A program made the translations under genes and the position numbers. The notes under the pieces were generated by a model. That model was not told the origin of the DNA, did no database searches, and saw only the letters and a list, made by a program, of their open reading frames with translations. A stretch of 9,360 nt of DNA. Origin: Verrucomicrobiaceae bacterium (GTDB taxonomy: Bacteria > Verrucomicrobiota > Verrucomicrobiae > Verrucomicrobiales > Akkermansiaceae). Every line of letters begins with the position of its first letter. Positions within the stretch are counted from its first letter, which is position 1. This document shows, one piece after another, positions 1-8,180 of the stretch. Location of the stretch: assembly GCA_003820635.1 (NCBI GenBank), contig RPOS01000119.1, positions 1 to 9,360 of the forward strand. Reading direction: 5' to 3'.

Positions 1-1071
1 ATCCTGCGGCAACCAATCCGGCGCGGGGTTTCCGGCGGGAATGGCCGCCTCGTAGATGACATCCGGGTGAAACCAGTTTTCCAGCGGACGCCATGCATCC
101 GGCACGTTGGCGAGCCAGATCAGCGCCCGGTGGGGCTTGGTGCCCGACTGGGTTTCCGGCGACAGCCATTTGTCGAACGGGCGGTAGCGTTTCACGAAAA
201 CCTTCCACCGCTCCTGCAACCAGAAAACATCGGTTGGCCCGGCTTTCATGGCGTTTTCCAGCGCGGCCATGCAGTGGGGCGTGCTGTGCGGTTTCTCGAC
301 CGGCAGAAACACCGCTTTCCATTTTCCAGGCGCTTCGGTGATGAGTGAGAGCGCGAGCACTTCCGCCTTGGCGCGGCGGGCGAGCAAGCTGGGCAGCGGG
401 CTGGCGCGCGTGAGGCGGCCGAAAAACGAGACCACCTCGCCCTGCATGCCGACGCGTTGGTCGGCGAGGATGCCGACGATGCCGCCGTCGCGGAGGAAGC
501 CGGTGACCTGATGGAAGGGATCGCGTTTGGAAAACATGCGGGTGCCATCGGCCTGGCGGCGGGCGAGCACGCGGGCGTCGAGCAGCGGGTTGTTGAGCGG
601 GCGGTAGAAGGCACCGGTTTTGCTGCCTTTTGGAAACAAGTGGACGATGCGGCTGAGGAGTTCCCAATTTCCCATGTGGGCGAGCAGGAGGACGACTCCC
701 TTGCCGGTGGCGAGCGCGTTTTCGAGGAGGTCGAGGTTTTCGATGTGGATGACCTTGGAGAGTTTTTCCGGTGCGAGCCGTGCGGTGTGGGCCACGGAAA
801 GGAGGTTGGCACCGCTGCGGCGGAAGGTGGCCTTGGCCATGCGGCGGATCTCCGGCAGGTCCTTTTCCCCGGCCAGGGCGATGCGCAGGTTGCGCAGGAC
901 GATCTTGCGGCGCATCGGCATGATGTGCCATGCCATGCTGCCGAGGAATTCGCCCAAGCGAAACACCCACGGCCCGGGCAGCAGTGCGGCGAGGCCCTCG
1001 ATGAGCGAGTGGCCGAGGCATTCCAGCCGCCATTGCAGGAGCTTCGGGGGACGTTTCTTTTTGCCACTCAT
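1..1071 (-). CDS. Lipid A biosynthesis acyltransferase (LpxL/HtrB family), 3' end beyond window
   Basis: Enzymes of this family transfer an acyl chain from acyl-ACP to the Kdo-lipid A precursor at the inner face of the cytoplasmic membrane, completing lipid A. The frame starts at ATG 1071 and stays open for 357 codons to the left edge, so the stop lies outside. Residues about 10-295 look like the acyltransferase domain: the catalytic H-x4-E motif is H132-E137 (AHMGNWELL), followed by LADQR at 202-206 and WLQERWK at 284-290, which matches the conserved W-x-x-RxK end of LpxL proteins. Family members usually stop near 300 residues. This one continues through at least 60 more residues (ALIWLA at 316-321, VIYEAAIP at 338-345) that could begin a second alpha/beta domain which I cannot name. 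No Shine-Dalgarno sequence precedes the ATG. The gene lies 122 bp downstream of murJ on the same strand. The family is clear; the exact acyl specificity (LpxL, LpxM or other) is not. Confidence 0.88.
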   Translation of the reverse strand, partial: MSGKKKRPPKLLQWRLECLGHSLIEGLAALLPGPWVFRLGEFLGSMAWHIMPMRRKIVLRNLRIALAGEKDLPEIRRMAKATFRRSGANLLSVAHTARLAPEKLSKVIHIENLDLLENALATGKGVVLLLAHMGNWELLSRIVHLFPKGSKTGAFYRPLNNPLLDARVLARRQADGTRMFSKRDPFHQVTGFLRDGGIVGILADQRVGMQGEVVSFFGRLTRASPLPSLLARRAKAEVLALSLITEAPGKWKAVFLPVEKPHSTPHCMAALENAMKAGPTDVFWLQERWKVFVKRYRPFDKWLSPETQSGTKPHRALIWLANVPDAWRPLENWFHPDVIYEAAIPAGNPAPDWLPQD

Positions 1072-1193
1072 GGGAACACTGCCTGCCGCGCTCGCGCAAC
1101 GCGCTGCACGCCACGGCCTTAGTCTCATCCAGAGCGGGATGCAAGGCCGGCGCTGGGATCACGGGTTTCAAAGGTGCCCGCCGCGGCGCTTGC

Positions 1194-2789
<1,596 letters not shown>

Positions 2790-2877
2790 CGGTCAGACGC
2801 GTCATAGCGCCATCCGCCGCCGCTGGCTACCGTCGGATACGGAAATTTCCCCGGTTAGGTTTTGCGGTGGATTCGGT

Positions 2878-2908
2878 ACCTCCTGGTGCGTCGGTCCCGG
2901 GAGGAGGT
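2878..2908 (-). repeat. Hairpin directly after the priA stop, ACCTCCT / AGGAGGT
   Basis: Seven-bp perfect arms at 2878-2884 and 2902-2908 enclose a 17-nt loop, abutting the priA stop codon (2909-2911). There is no T-run, so it is a poor intrinsic terminator. It could protect the priA 3' end or attenuate read-through to murJ. On the transcript the distal arm is an ideal Shine-Dalgarno sequence, but I see no start codon at a usable distance. Confidence 0.45.
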
Positions 2909-5140
2909 TCACGAGAAATTCAGCGCGTCCATGTCGAAGACGACGGTGACGTCCTCCGGGAGCGAGGTTCGTGCCAGCACCGCCTGGACATGGCGGGTGA
3001 GCGGCCGGGCGCGCTGCGCGCGCAGCATGAGCTGGAAGCGGAACTGGCCGTGCGCCCTGACCAGCGGCGAGGGCAGCGGGTCGCCGAGCATGATGCCGTC
3101 CGGCAGGTTTTCCGCCAACCGCAGGTGCAGCGTCTGCAAGGTGAACTCCGCGCGCCGCTCGTGGTTCGAGCGCGCTGTTAGAACCGCGCAGTGCGCGAAG
3201 GGCGGGTAGGCGAACTGCCGCCGGAACTCCATTTCCTGCTCGGCAAACCCGTCGAAATCATGCCGCCGCGCGTATTGGATGGACGGCGAGTGCGGCGTGA
3301 AGGTCTGCACGATCACCTCGCCTTCCAAATCGCCGCGCCCGGCGCGCCCGGCGACCTGGGTGATGAGTTGGAATGTCCGCTCGCCGGCGCGGAAATCCGG
3401 CACGTGCAGGCTGAGGTCCGCATTGAGGATGCCGACCAGTGTGACGTTGGGGAAATGCAGGCCCTTGGCGATCATCTGGGTGCCGATGAGGATGTCGATC
3501 TTGCGCGCCTTGAAGGCGTTGAGCGTGTCGCGCAGCGCGTGCTTGCGGCGCATGGCGTCGGCATCGATGCGGGCGATCTTGGCCTGCGGCAGGACCTTGG
3601 CCATGATTTCCTCCACCTTCTGCGTGCCGTATCCCTGCATGATGATGGCGGGGTCCTTGCACTCCGGGCACTTGCGCGGGACGATGCTCTGGTGGCCGCA
3701 AACATGGCAAACGAGCCGCTCGTCGGTGCGATGATAAGTGAGCGCCACCGCGCAGTGCGGGCACTGGCAGACGTGGCCGCACTGCGGGCATTGCAGCGAG
3801 CGGGCGAAGCCGCGGCGGTTGAGGAAAAGGATCGACTGCTCGCCGTTCTCCAAACGCCGTTCCAGCGCCACGCGCAGTTTTTCTGATAGAACGGCGGGGC
3901 CGCCCTTGTGCTTCGCGGCTTCAAGCCGCATGTCCACCACACGCACCAGCGGCATCGACTGGCCATCAGCCCGCTGGTCGAGACGCAGGAGTTGATACTT
4001 TCCGGTCTGCGTGTTATGCCATGACTCCAACGATGGCGTGGCCGAACCGAGCACGATGGCGCAACCCTCGAAGGCCGCGCGCAGCACCGCCACGTCGCGC
4101 CCGTGATAACGCGGCACGCTGTCCTGCTTGTAGGTGTTTTCATGTTCCTCATCCACCAGGATGAGCCCGAGATCCGGCAGCGGCGCAAAGACGGCTGAGC
4201 GCGCGCCGATGACAATGCGCGCCAGCCCTTTGCGGATTCGGTGCCACTCGTCGAAACGTTCGCCCTGCGAGAGATTCGAGTGCAGCACCGCCACCTGGTC
4301 CTGCATCGCGGCGAAGCGCGCCTTGAAGCGGCGGACGGTCTGAGGTGTTAGAGAAATTTCCGGAACCAGAACGAGCACGGTCTTGCCCATGTCGATCACC
4401 TTTTGCGCTGCCTGGAGATAAACTTCGGTCTTGCCGGAGCCGGTGACACCTAACAGAAGCATCGGCTTGGGTGCCGGTGAGTTGAGGCTTTCCAGCACCG
4501 CGTCGAGCGCCTGTTGCTGGCTTTCGTTCAACATCAATGCCTGCGACTCGACCACCTCGTCCACACCATCGGCCTCCGGGTCGCGGCGGACCTCTTCGGT
4601 TTCCAACCGCAGCAGACCGGCCTTATCCATGCTCTTGAGCGCCGCCGCCGAGCCCTCGCCGAGGTCCGCCACCGGCAGGCGCATCTCCGGCGCGTGGGCC
4701 AGCAGTGCGAGGATGGCATGTTGCCGCGGCGCCCGCCTGGCTATTTTTTCCAACACCTCGGGCAGCGGCGCGGCATCCAGCACGGCCACACGGCGCGTCT
4801 TGGCGGAGTTTTCCTCCGACCTCACCGCCTCCGGCAGCAGTGAGCGGATCACCGTTTCAATGCCGCAGCCGTAGTAATCCGCGATCCACTCGCCCGTGCG
4901 CAGCAGCACGGGCGTGATCAACGGCTCCGGGTCGATCAGGGATTCCAGTTCGCGCAGCGCGAAGTCCATTTGTGCGCCCTCCACCATCGCCAGCACCGTT
5001 CCTGTGGCGGATTTCCGCCGCAGTGGGATACGCACCCGGCAGCCCGGCCGCACGTCGAGCCCGGTCGGCACGGCGTAGTCAAACACCAGCTCGGAAGGAC
5101 CATCGATCAAGACCCGCGCGATCACCCGGCCAGCCTGCAT
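2909..5140 (-). CDS. priA: Primosomal protein N' (replication restart helicase PriA)
   Basis: PriA recognises stalled or collapsed replication forks, unwinds the lagging arm with its 3'-5' DNA helicase and starts reloading of the replicative helicase. The 743-residue length is typical (E. coli 732). Order of domains: 3'-end DNA-binding domain (about 1-105), winged-helix-like linker (about 110-200), then the superfamily 2 helicase. Walker A is GVTGSGKT (231-238), the Walker B/DEAH-like box is DEEH (330-333), and motif III is GSATPS (365-370). Four cysteine pairs between the helicase lobes bind two zinc ions: C451/C454, C460/C463, C478/C481, C491/C494, with an extra C458. Lobe 2 carries GTQMIAKG (553-560) and QVAGRAGR (595-602). 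Start ATG 5140 gives the expected N-terminus; the preceding AGGCGGG is at best a poor Shine-Dalgarno. It is the first gene of the leftward cluster and is divergent from phoH. Confidence 0.97.
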   Translation of the reverse strand: MQAGRVIARVLIDGPSELVFDYAVPTGLDVRPGCRVRIPLRRKSATGTVLAMVEGAQMDFALRELESLIDPEPLITPVLLRTGEWIADYYGCGIETVIRSLLPEAVRSEENSAKTRRVAVLDAAPLPEVLEKIARRAPRQHAILALLAHAPEMRLPVADLGEGSAAALKSMDKAGLLRLETEEVRRDPEADGVDEVVESQALMLNESQQQALDAVLESLNSPAPKPMLLLGVTGSGKTEVYLQAAQKVIDMGKTVLVLVPEISLTPQTVRRFKARFAAMQDQVAVLHSNLSQGERFDEWHRIRKGLARIVIGARSAVFAPLPDLGLILVDEEHENTYKQDSVPRYHGRDVAVLRAAFEGCAIVLGSATPSLESWHNTQTGKYQLLRLDQRADGQSMPLVRVVDMRLEAAKHKGGPAVLSEKLRVALERRLENGEQSILFLNRRGFARSLQCPQCGHVCQCPHCAVALTYHRTDERLVCHVCGHQSIVPRKCPECKDPAIIMQGYGTQKVEEIMAKVLPQAKIARIDADAMRRKHALRDTLNAFKARKIDILIGTQMIAKGLHFPNVTLVGILNADLSLHVPDFRAGERTFQLITQVAGRAGRGDLEGEVIVQTFTPHSPSIQYARRHDFDGFAEQEMEFRRQFAYPPFAHCAVLTARSNHERRAEFTLQTLHLRLAENLPDGIMLGDPLPSPLVRAHGQFRFQLMLRAQRARPLTRHVQAVLARTSLPEDVTVVFDMDALNFS
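3175..3181 (-). repeat. CTAACAG heptamer, copy 5 (in priA, sense orientation)
   Basis: The only full copy whose CTAACAG strand is the coding strand: read CTA-ACA-G in VLTAR (residues 653-657) rather than CTG-TTA-G. This argues for a DNA-level signal over a codon-pair effect. Confidence 0.6.
4450..4456 (+). repeat. CTAACAG heptamer, copy 6 (in priA, before Walker A)
   Basis: Read in priA as CTG-TTA-G in LLLGVTGSGK (residues 228-237). A one-mismatch copy, GTGTTAG, lies at 4345-4351, where priA reads it CTA-ACA-C. Confidence 0.6.
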
Positions 5141-5163
5141 CCCGCCTGCCCTGCGGCCAAGAG

Positions 5164-5202
5164 CGATTTCCGCAATGCAGGCCAGACGCCACGAGGAAAT
5201 CG
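5164..5202. repeat. 8-bp inverted repeat upstream of priA
   Basis: CGATTTCC (5164-5171) and GGAAATCG (5195-5202) are perfect inverted copies with a 23-bp spacer and centres 31 bp apart, close to three helical turns. They sit 24-62 bp upstream of the priA start. This could be an operator for a paired dimer or a hairpin in the priA leader. No known regulator is assigned. Confidence 0.45.
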
Positions 5203-5219
5203 ACCATTCAGCGAAAAAT

Positions 5220-5233
5220 CCCTGATTTCAGGG
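5220..5233. repeat. 14-bp palindrome in the priA-phoH divergent region
   Basis: CCCTGATTTCAGGG has 6-bp perfect arms around TT. Two nucleotides is too small a loop for a hairpin, so a dimeric DNA-binding protein site is more likely. The core GATTTC is shared with the arm at 5165-5170. Confidence 0.4.
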
Positions 5234-5305
5234 TTGTCATTCCGAAAGACTTGGAGATAGTCAGTATGCCTTGATTAAGTTCCATCAAGATTCGCGGCCA
5301 CGATT

Positions 5306-5321
5306 TGGCACTGCTCATGCT
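5306..5321 (+). promoter_or_regulatory. Candidate sigma-54 (-24/-12) promoter for the PIN-PhoH gene
   Basis: TGGCAC at 5306-5311 is followed by five bases and ATGCT at 5317-5321. Against the consensus TGGCACG-N4-TTGCW it matches 10 of 12 positions, with the invariant GG (5307-5308) and GC (5319-5320) correctly spaced. Transcription would start near 5332, leaving a 5' leader of about 45 nt before ATG 5378. No activator gene is in the window, so the call rests on sequence alone. Confidence 0.35.
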
Positions 5322-5377
5322 GGTGGCGGGCCGGCGTTGCGGACCAACCACCCCCGCCGGTTCACCCCACCCCACCC

Positions 5378-6910
5378 ATGATCCATCGCACCGACGAGGC
5401 CCAATGCGCATTGTTTGAAGAACCCGTGCGGGAGGCCGCCCCCCTCAGACGCCGCCGCAACGCCACAACACCCCAGCCATCGGACTTCGGCCTCACCGCT
5501 CCGTCGCAACTGGTGAAAAACTACGTGCTGGACACCAACGTGCTGCTGCACGACCCGGCATCGCTCGAGCGCTTCAAGGAAAACCACCTCTGCGTTCCGG
5601 TGGATGTGCTCGCGGAGCTGGACAAGTTCAAGAGCGAGCAGACCGAGCGCGGCGCGAACGCCCGCCGCGTCCACCGCCGCCTCACCGAGATGTTCTCCTG
5701 CTCGGAGGCCGTCACACGCGGTGTGGCCACGCCCTTCGGCGGCACGGTGCGACTGGTGATTTACGATCCGGCGAGCTGCCCGAAAGACTCGGAAATGCTG
5801 AACCGTTTCCACCGGATTTTCCCCGACCGCGAGCGGGTGGACCACCGCATCCTCGCCGCCTGCCTGCTGCTCATGCAGCACAACAGCGCGCCGGTGGTGC
5901 TGGTGACAAAAGATATCAACATGCAGCTCAAGGCCCGCGCCGTGGGCATCGAGTGTCAGGACTATCTCAACGACAAGGTGGACGCCCGTGAGGTCTCGAA
6001 TTACGAGGTGCGCCGCATCGAGGTGGATCCCAACGAGCTGCAGCGTTTCGCCAGCAGCGGCGAAATCGCGCTTTCCGACGAACGCATCGAGGGCGTGGCG
6101 GTGAATGAATACATTCTGTTAGGCGCTGGGGAGAAACAAACCATCCCAGCCCGCCTCGCGCCGGGCGGGCGATTTGTGCGGCTCAATTTCCCGGAGGTTC
6201 TCAAGATCCCGGACGGACAGTCGCTCAAGCCGCTCAACCTCGGCCAGCGCTGCCTCATCGACGCGCTGCTCAATCCGGACATCTCGCTGGTCACCTGCTA
6301 CGGCCACGCCGGCACCGGCAAGACGCTCGTCGCCGTGGCCGCCGGCTTGCACGAGATGTTCAACCGCCGCTACACCGGCATCACCGTCAGCCGCCCGGTC
6401 GTCGCCATGGGCGAGCAGCTCGGGTTTCTCCCCGGATCGCTCGATGAAAAAATGCGCCCTTGGTTGCAACCGATCCATGACGCGCTCGATCTGCTGATGC
6501 GGCCGACCACGCCGCTCGGCCCGCGCCGCAAGCAGCAGAAAGCCAGCACCAATGCCACGCCGCTCACGGTGAAGAAACCCTACGAGCTGCTCATGGAGCA
6601 GGGGATTTTGGAAATCGAAGCACTCTGCTACATCCGCGGCCGCTCGATTCCCAACCGTTTCTTCATCCTGGACGAGGCCCAGCAACTCACGCCGCAGGAA
6701 GCCAAGACCATCGTCACGCGCATGTCGCGGGATTCGAAGCTGGTGATGGTCGGCGACCCCGCGCAGATCGACAATCCCTATGTGGACAGCCGCAGCAACG
6801 GGCTTGTCTACACGCGCAACCGTCTCAAGGACCAGCCCTTCACCGCCCACATCGCGCTCAACCGCGGTGAGCGCTCGGAACTCGCCGAGGCGGGCGCGAG
6901 GTTGATGTGA
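5378..6910 (+). CDS. PhoH-family protein with N-terminal PIN ribonuclease domain (PhoH2/YlaK type)
   Basis: This protein fuses a PIN-type RNase to a PhoH ATPase, the architecture of mycobacterial PhoH2 and Bacillus YlaK. Mycobacterial members unwind and cleave RNA, so a role in RNA turnover is the best guess. PIN domain, about 47-185: the metal-binding acidic residues are probably D52 (VLDTNVLLHD), E80 (LAELDKF), D155 (VDHRIL) and D179 (VTKDINM). A linker (about 205-285) leads to the PhoH domain: Walker A GHAGTGKT (309-316), SRPVVAMGEQLGFLPG (338-353), the EALCYIRGRS block (414-423), Walker B FILDEAQ (429-435) and VGDPAQID (458-465). At 510 residues it is longer than the roughly 430-440 of PhoH2 and YlaK. 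The excess includes an Arg-rich N-terminal tail (1-46, RRRR at 24-27) and a basic insert near 376-400. ATG 5378 has no Shine-Dalgarno sequence; a later start is possible because the tail is not conserved. The stop lies 7 bp from the converging thiH stop. Confidence 0.92.
   Translation: MIHRTDEAQCALFEEPVREAAPLRRRRNATTPQPSDFGLTAPSQLVKNYVLDTNVLLHDPASLERFKENHLCVPVDVLAELDKFKSEQTERGANARRVHRRLTEMFSCSEAVTRGVATPFGGTVRLVIYDPASCPKDSEMLNRFHRIFPDRERVDHRILAACLLLMQHNSAPVVLVTKDINMQLKARAVGIECQDYLNDKVDAREVSNYEVRRIEVDPNELQRFASSGEIALSDERIEGVAVNEYILLGAGEKQTIPARLAPGGRFVRLNFPEVLKIPDGQSLKPLNLGQRCLIDALLNPDISLVTCYGHAGTGKTLVAVAAGLHEMFNRRYTGITVSRPVVAMGEQLGFLPGSLDEKMRPWLQPIHDALDLLMRPTTPLGPRRKQQKASTNATPLTVKKPYELLMEQGILEIEALCYIRGRSIPNRFFILDEAQQLTPQEAKTIVTRMSRDSKLVMVGDPAQIDNPYVDSRSNGLVYTRNRLKDQPFTAHIALNRGERSELAEAGARLM
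6116..6122 (-). repeat. CTAACAG heptamer, copy 7 (in the PIN-PhoH gene)
   Basis: The plus strand reads CTG-TTA-G, encoding the Leu-Leu of YILLGA (residues 245-250). It is the only in-frame TTA codon I found in this gene. Confidence 0.6.
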
Positions 6911-6917
6911 AGGTGAA

Positions 6918-8054
6918 TCACAACCCCGACAGCAGCGCCTCGTCCCAGTCCTTCCATACGGGATCGAGTTGCTTGGCGCGCAGCATGGCGGCGATTTCCG
7001 CAGCGCTGCGGGTGTCGTGGATGCGGAACTGCTCGGTGGCTTTTTCGCAACCGGATTTTGCTTCAAGTTCCACCCGGCGGCCCTTGACGGTGAGATGCAG
7101 GTCGTCCGAGCCGGCACCGGTGTAGCCGCCCGGTTCGGTGCGCGCGCCGGCCGACATGTGGGTGACGCCGAGCGTGGCGATCGCATCGCGCAGCGGGGCG
7201 GGCTCGCGGGTGGAAACCACGATGCCGACCTGCGGGAAAAGAATCCGGAACACGGCGATCAATCTGACAAATTCCTTGTCCGGCAGGAACAAAGCTGGAT
7301 CCGGCGTGTATTCGTAGTTTCCCGCATAGGGCCGCATGCGCGGGAAAGCCACGGTGAGTTGTGCCTTCCAGCAGTGCTTGTAGAGATACTCGAGGTGGGC
7401 GCAAAGCGCGAACGCCTCGTGTTTCCAATCGGCAAGGCCAAACAGCGCGCCGATGCCGATGCGGCGGAAGCCGCCCGCATAGGCGCGCTCCGGACAGTCG
7501 AGCCGCCAGTCGAAGTTCTTTTTCGGACCCGCGGTGTGCAGTGCCTGATAGACGGCGCGGTCGTAGGTTTCCTGATAGACGATGAGGCCCTCGGCTCCAT
7601 GGGCCACAATCTCGGCGTATTGAGCGTCCTCCATCGGCCCGACCTCGATGGCGAGCGTGGGAATGAACGGCCTCAGCGCGTCGAGGCAATCCTGCAGGTA
7701 GCCTTCGGAAACGAATTTCGGATGTTCGCCGGCAACTAACAGAAGGTTGCGGAAACCCAGCGCGTGCAGGTGCCTCGCTTCACGCACGACCTGTTCCACG
7801 CTGAGCGTGGTGCGCAGAATCTTGGCATCGCGCGAGAAGCCGCAGTAGGAGCAGTTGTTCACGCACTCGTTGGAAAGATAGAGCGGCGCGAACAAGCGCA
7901 TCGTCCGGCCGAAGTGGCGGCGCGTGATCTGTTGGCTCTGCCGCGCCAGCGTTTCAAGAGAGCCACCGGTTTCCTCGTCGAGCATGCGCCGGAAGCGCCT
8001 CATCAGGGGCGTGGGGCGCTGCATCAAATCCGGGAAAACATCCGCGAAGGCCAT
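6918..8054 (-). CDS. thiH: 2-iminoacetate synthase ThiH (radical SAM tyrosine lyase)
   Basis: ThiH cleaves tyrosine into p-cresol and dehydroglycine using S-adenosylmethionine and a [4Fe-4S] cluster; dehydroglycine feeds ThiG for the thiazole ring of thiamine. The radical SAM cluster motif is C64-x3-C68-x2-C71 in LYLSNECVNNCSYCGF. Other ThiH blocks are LLLVAGEH (104-111), IVYQETY (158-164), FPRMRP (237-242), STREP (281-285), EPGGY (307-311) and the C-terminal VWKDWD (366-371). ATG 8054 gives 378 residues, nearly the E. coli length (377). The frame stays open upstream to ATG 8147 or TTG 8174, but those residues do not resemble ThiH, so 8054 is preferred. Between EPGGY and QFRIHD (342-347) there are about 20 more residues than in E. 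coli. No other thiamine gene lies in the window, and I see no TPP riboswitch upstream. FO synthase and biotin synthase relatives are excluded by the ThiH-type C-terminus. Confidence 0.93.
   Translation of the reverse strand: MAFADVFPDLMQRPTPLMRRFRRMLDEETGGSLETLARQSQQITRRHFGRTMRLFAPLYLSNECVNNCSYCGFSRDAKILRTTLSVEQVVREARHLHALGFRNLLLVAGEHPKFVSEGYLQDCLDALRPFIPTLAIEVGPMEDAQYAEIVAHGAEGLIVYQETYDRAVYQALHTAGPKKNFDWRLDCPERAYAGGFRRIGIGALFGLADWKHEAFALCAHLEYLYKHCWKAQLTVAFPRMRPYAGNYEYTPDPALFLPDKEFVRLIAVFRILFPQVGIVVSTREPAPLRDAIATLGVTHMSAGARTEPGGYTGAGSDDLHLTVKGRRVELEAKSGCEKATEQFRIHDTRSAAEIAAMLRAKQLDPVWKDWDEALLSGL
7736..7742 (+). repeat. CTAACAG heptamer, copy 8 (in thiH)
   Basis: Read in thiH as CTG-TTA-G in LLLVAGEH (residues 104-111), a conserved ThiH block. 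Confidence 0.6.
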
Positions 8055-8180
8055 GGCGCACGGAAGATGCCGTGCCCGATGCCGGACGTCAAAGGTGCTT
8101 TCCAGGCGCGGGGGAATTCGTCCATGGCGTTTGGCTGGGTTTATCATCCGTAGGGATTTCCCCAATCCGGCCAACGACCA
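8055..8180 (-). other. Leader region of thiH, possibly an N-terminal extension
   Basis: This stretch lies between the RAYT stop and the preferred thiH start. It is open in the thiH frame, with ATG at 8147 and TTG at 8174 as alternative starts, but the predicted residues are Arg/Pro/His-rich and match nothing I know in ThiH. A short GGATT/AATCC inverted repeat with a 5-nt loop (minus strand, near 8153-8167) is present; it has no following T-run. I see no convincing promoter or TPP riboswitch. Confidence 0.3.

Noticed and set aside
246..1067. Leftward 273-codon open frame inside the lpxL-like gene
   Set aside because: It is out of frame with the clear acyltransferase coding sequence; its product is Ser/Arg/Ala/Pro-rich with no family motif, typical of a GC-rich shadow frame.
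457..1122. Rightward 221-codon open frame antisense to the lpxL-like gene
   Set aside because: It is opposite a gene with a catalytic motif. The long antisense frame follows from the GC bias at third codon positions.
1072..1193. Terminator between murJ and the lpxL-like gene
   Set aside because: Short GC-rich self-complementary words are present, but none makes a convincing stem followed by a T-run.
2836..2856. Possible partner of the TTTCCCC-containing sequence near 8153-8168, as a dispersed repeat
   Set aside because: The shared core is only ATTTCCCC and the flanks do not match, so chance is the simpler explanation.
3191..3886. Rightward 231-codon open frame antisense to priA
   Set aside because: It lies wholly opposite the conserved PriA helicase core and shows no recognisable domain.
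5234..5263. Sigma-70-like promoter starting with TTGTCA
   Set aside because: The -35 box is good, but at 17-18 bp spacing only ATAGTC or TAGTCA is available as a -10 box, too weak to report as a feature.
6119..7186. Leftward 355-codon open frame opposite phoH and the end of thiH
   Set aside because: It spans two well-supported genes on different strands and has low-complexity composition.
8055..8180. TPP riboswitch upstream of thiH
   Set aside because: I looked for the conserved THI-box core (CTGAGA and its partner segments) on the minus strand and did not find it.
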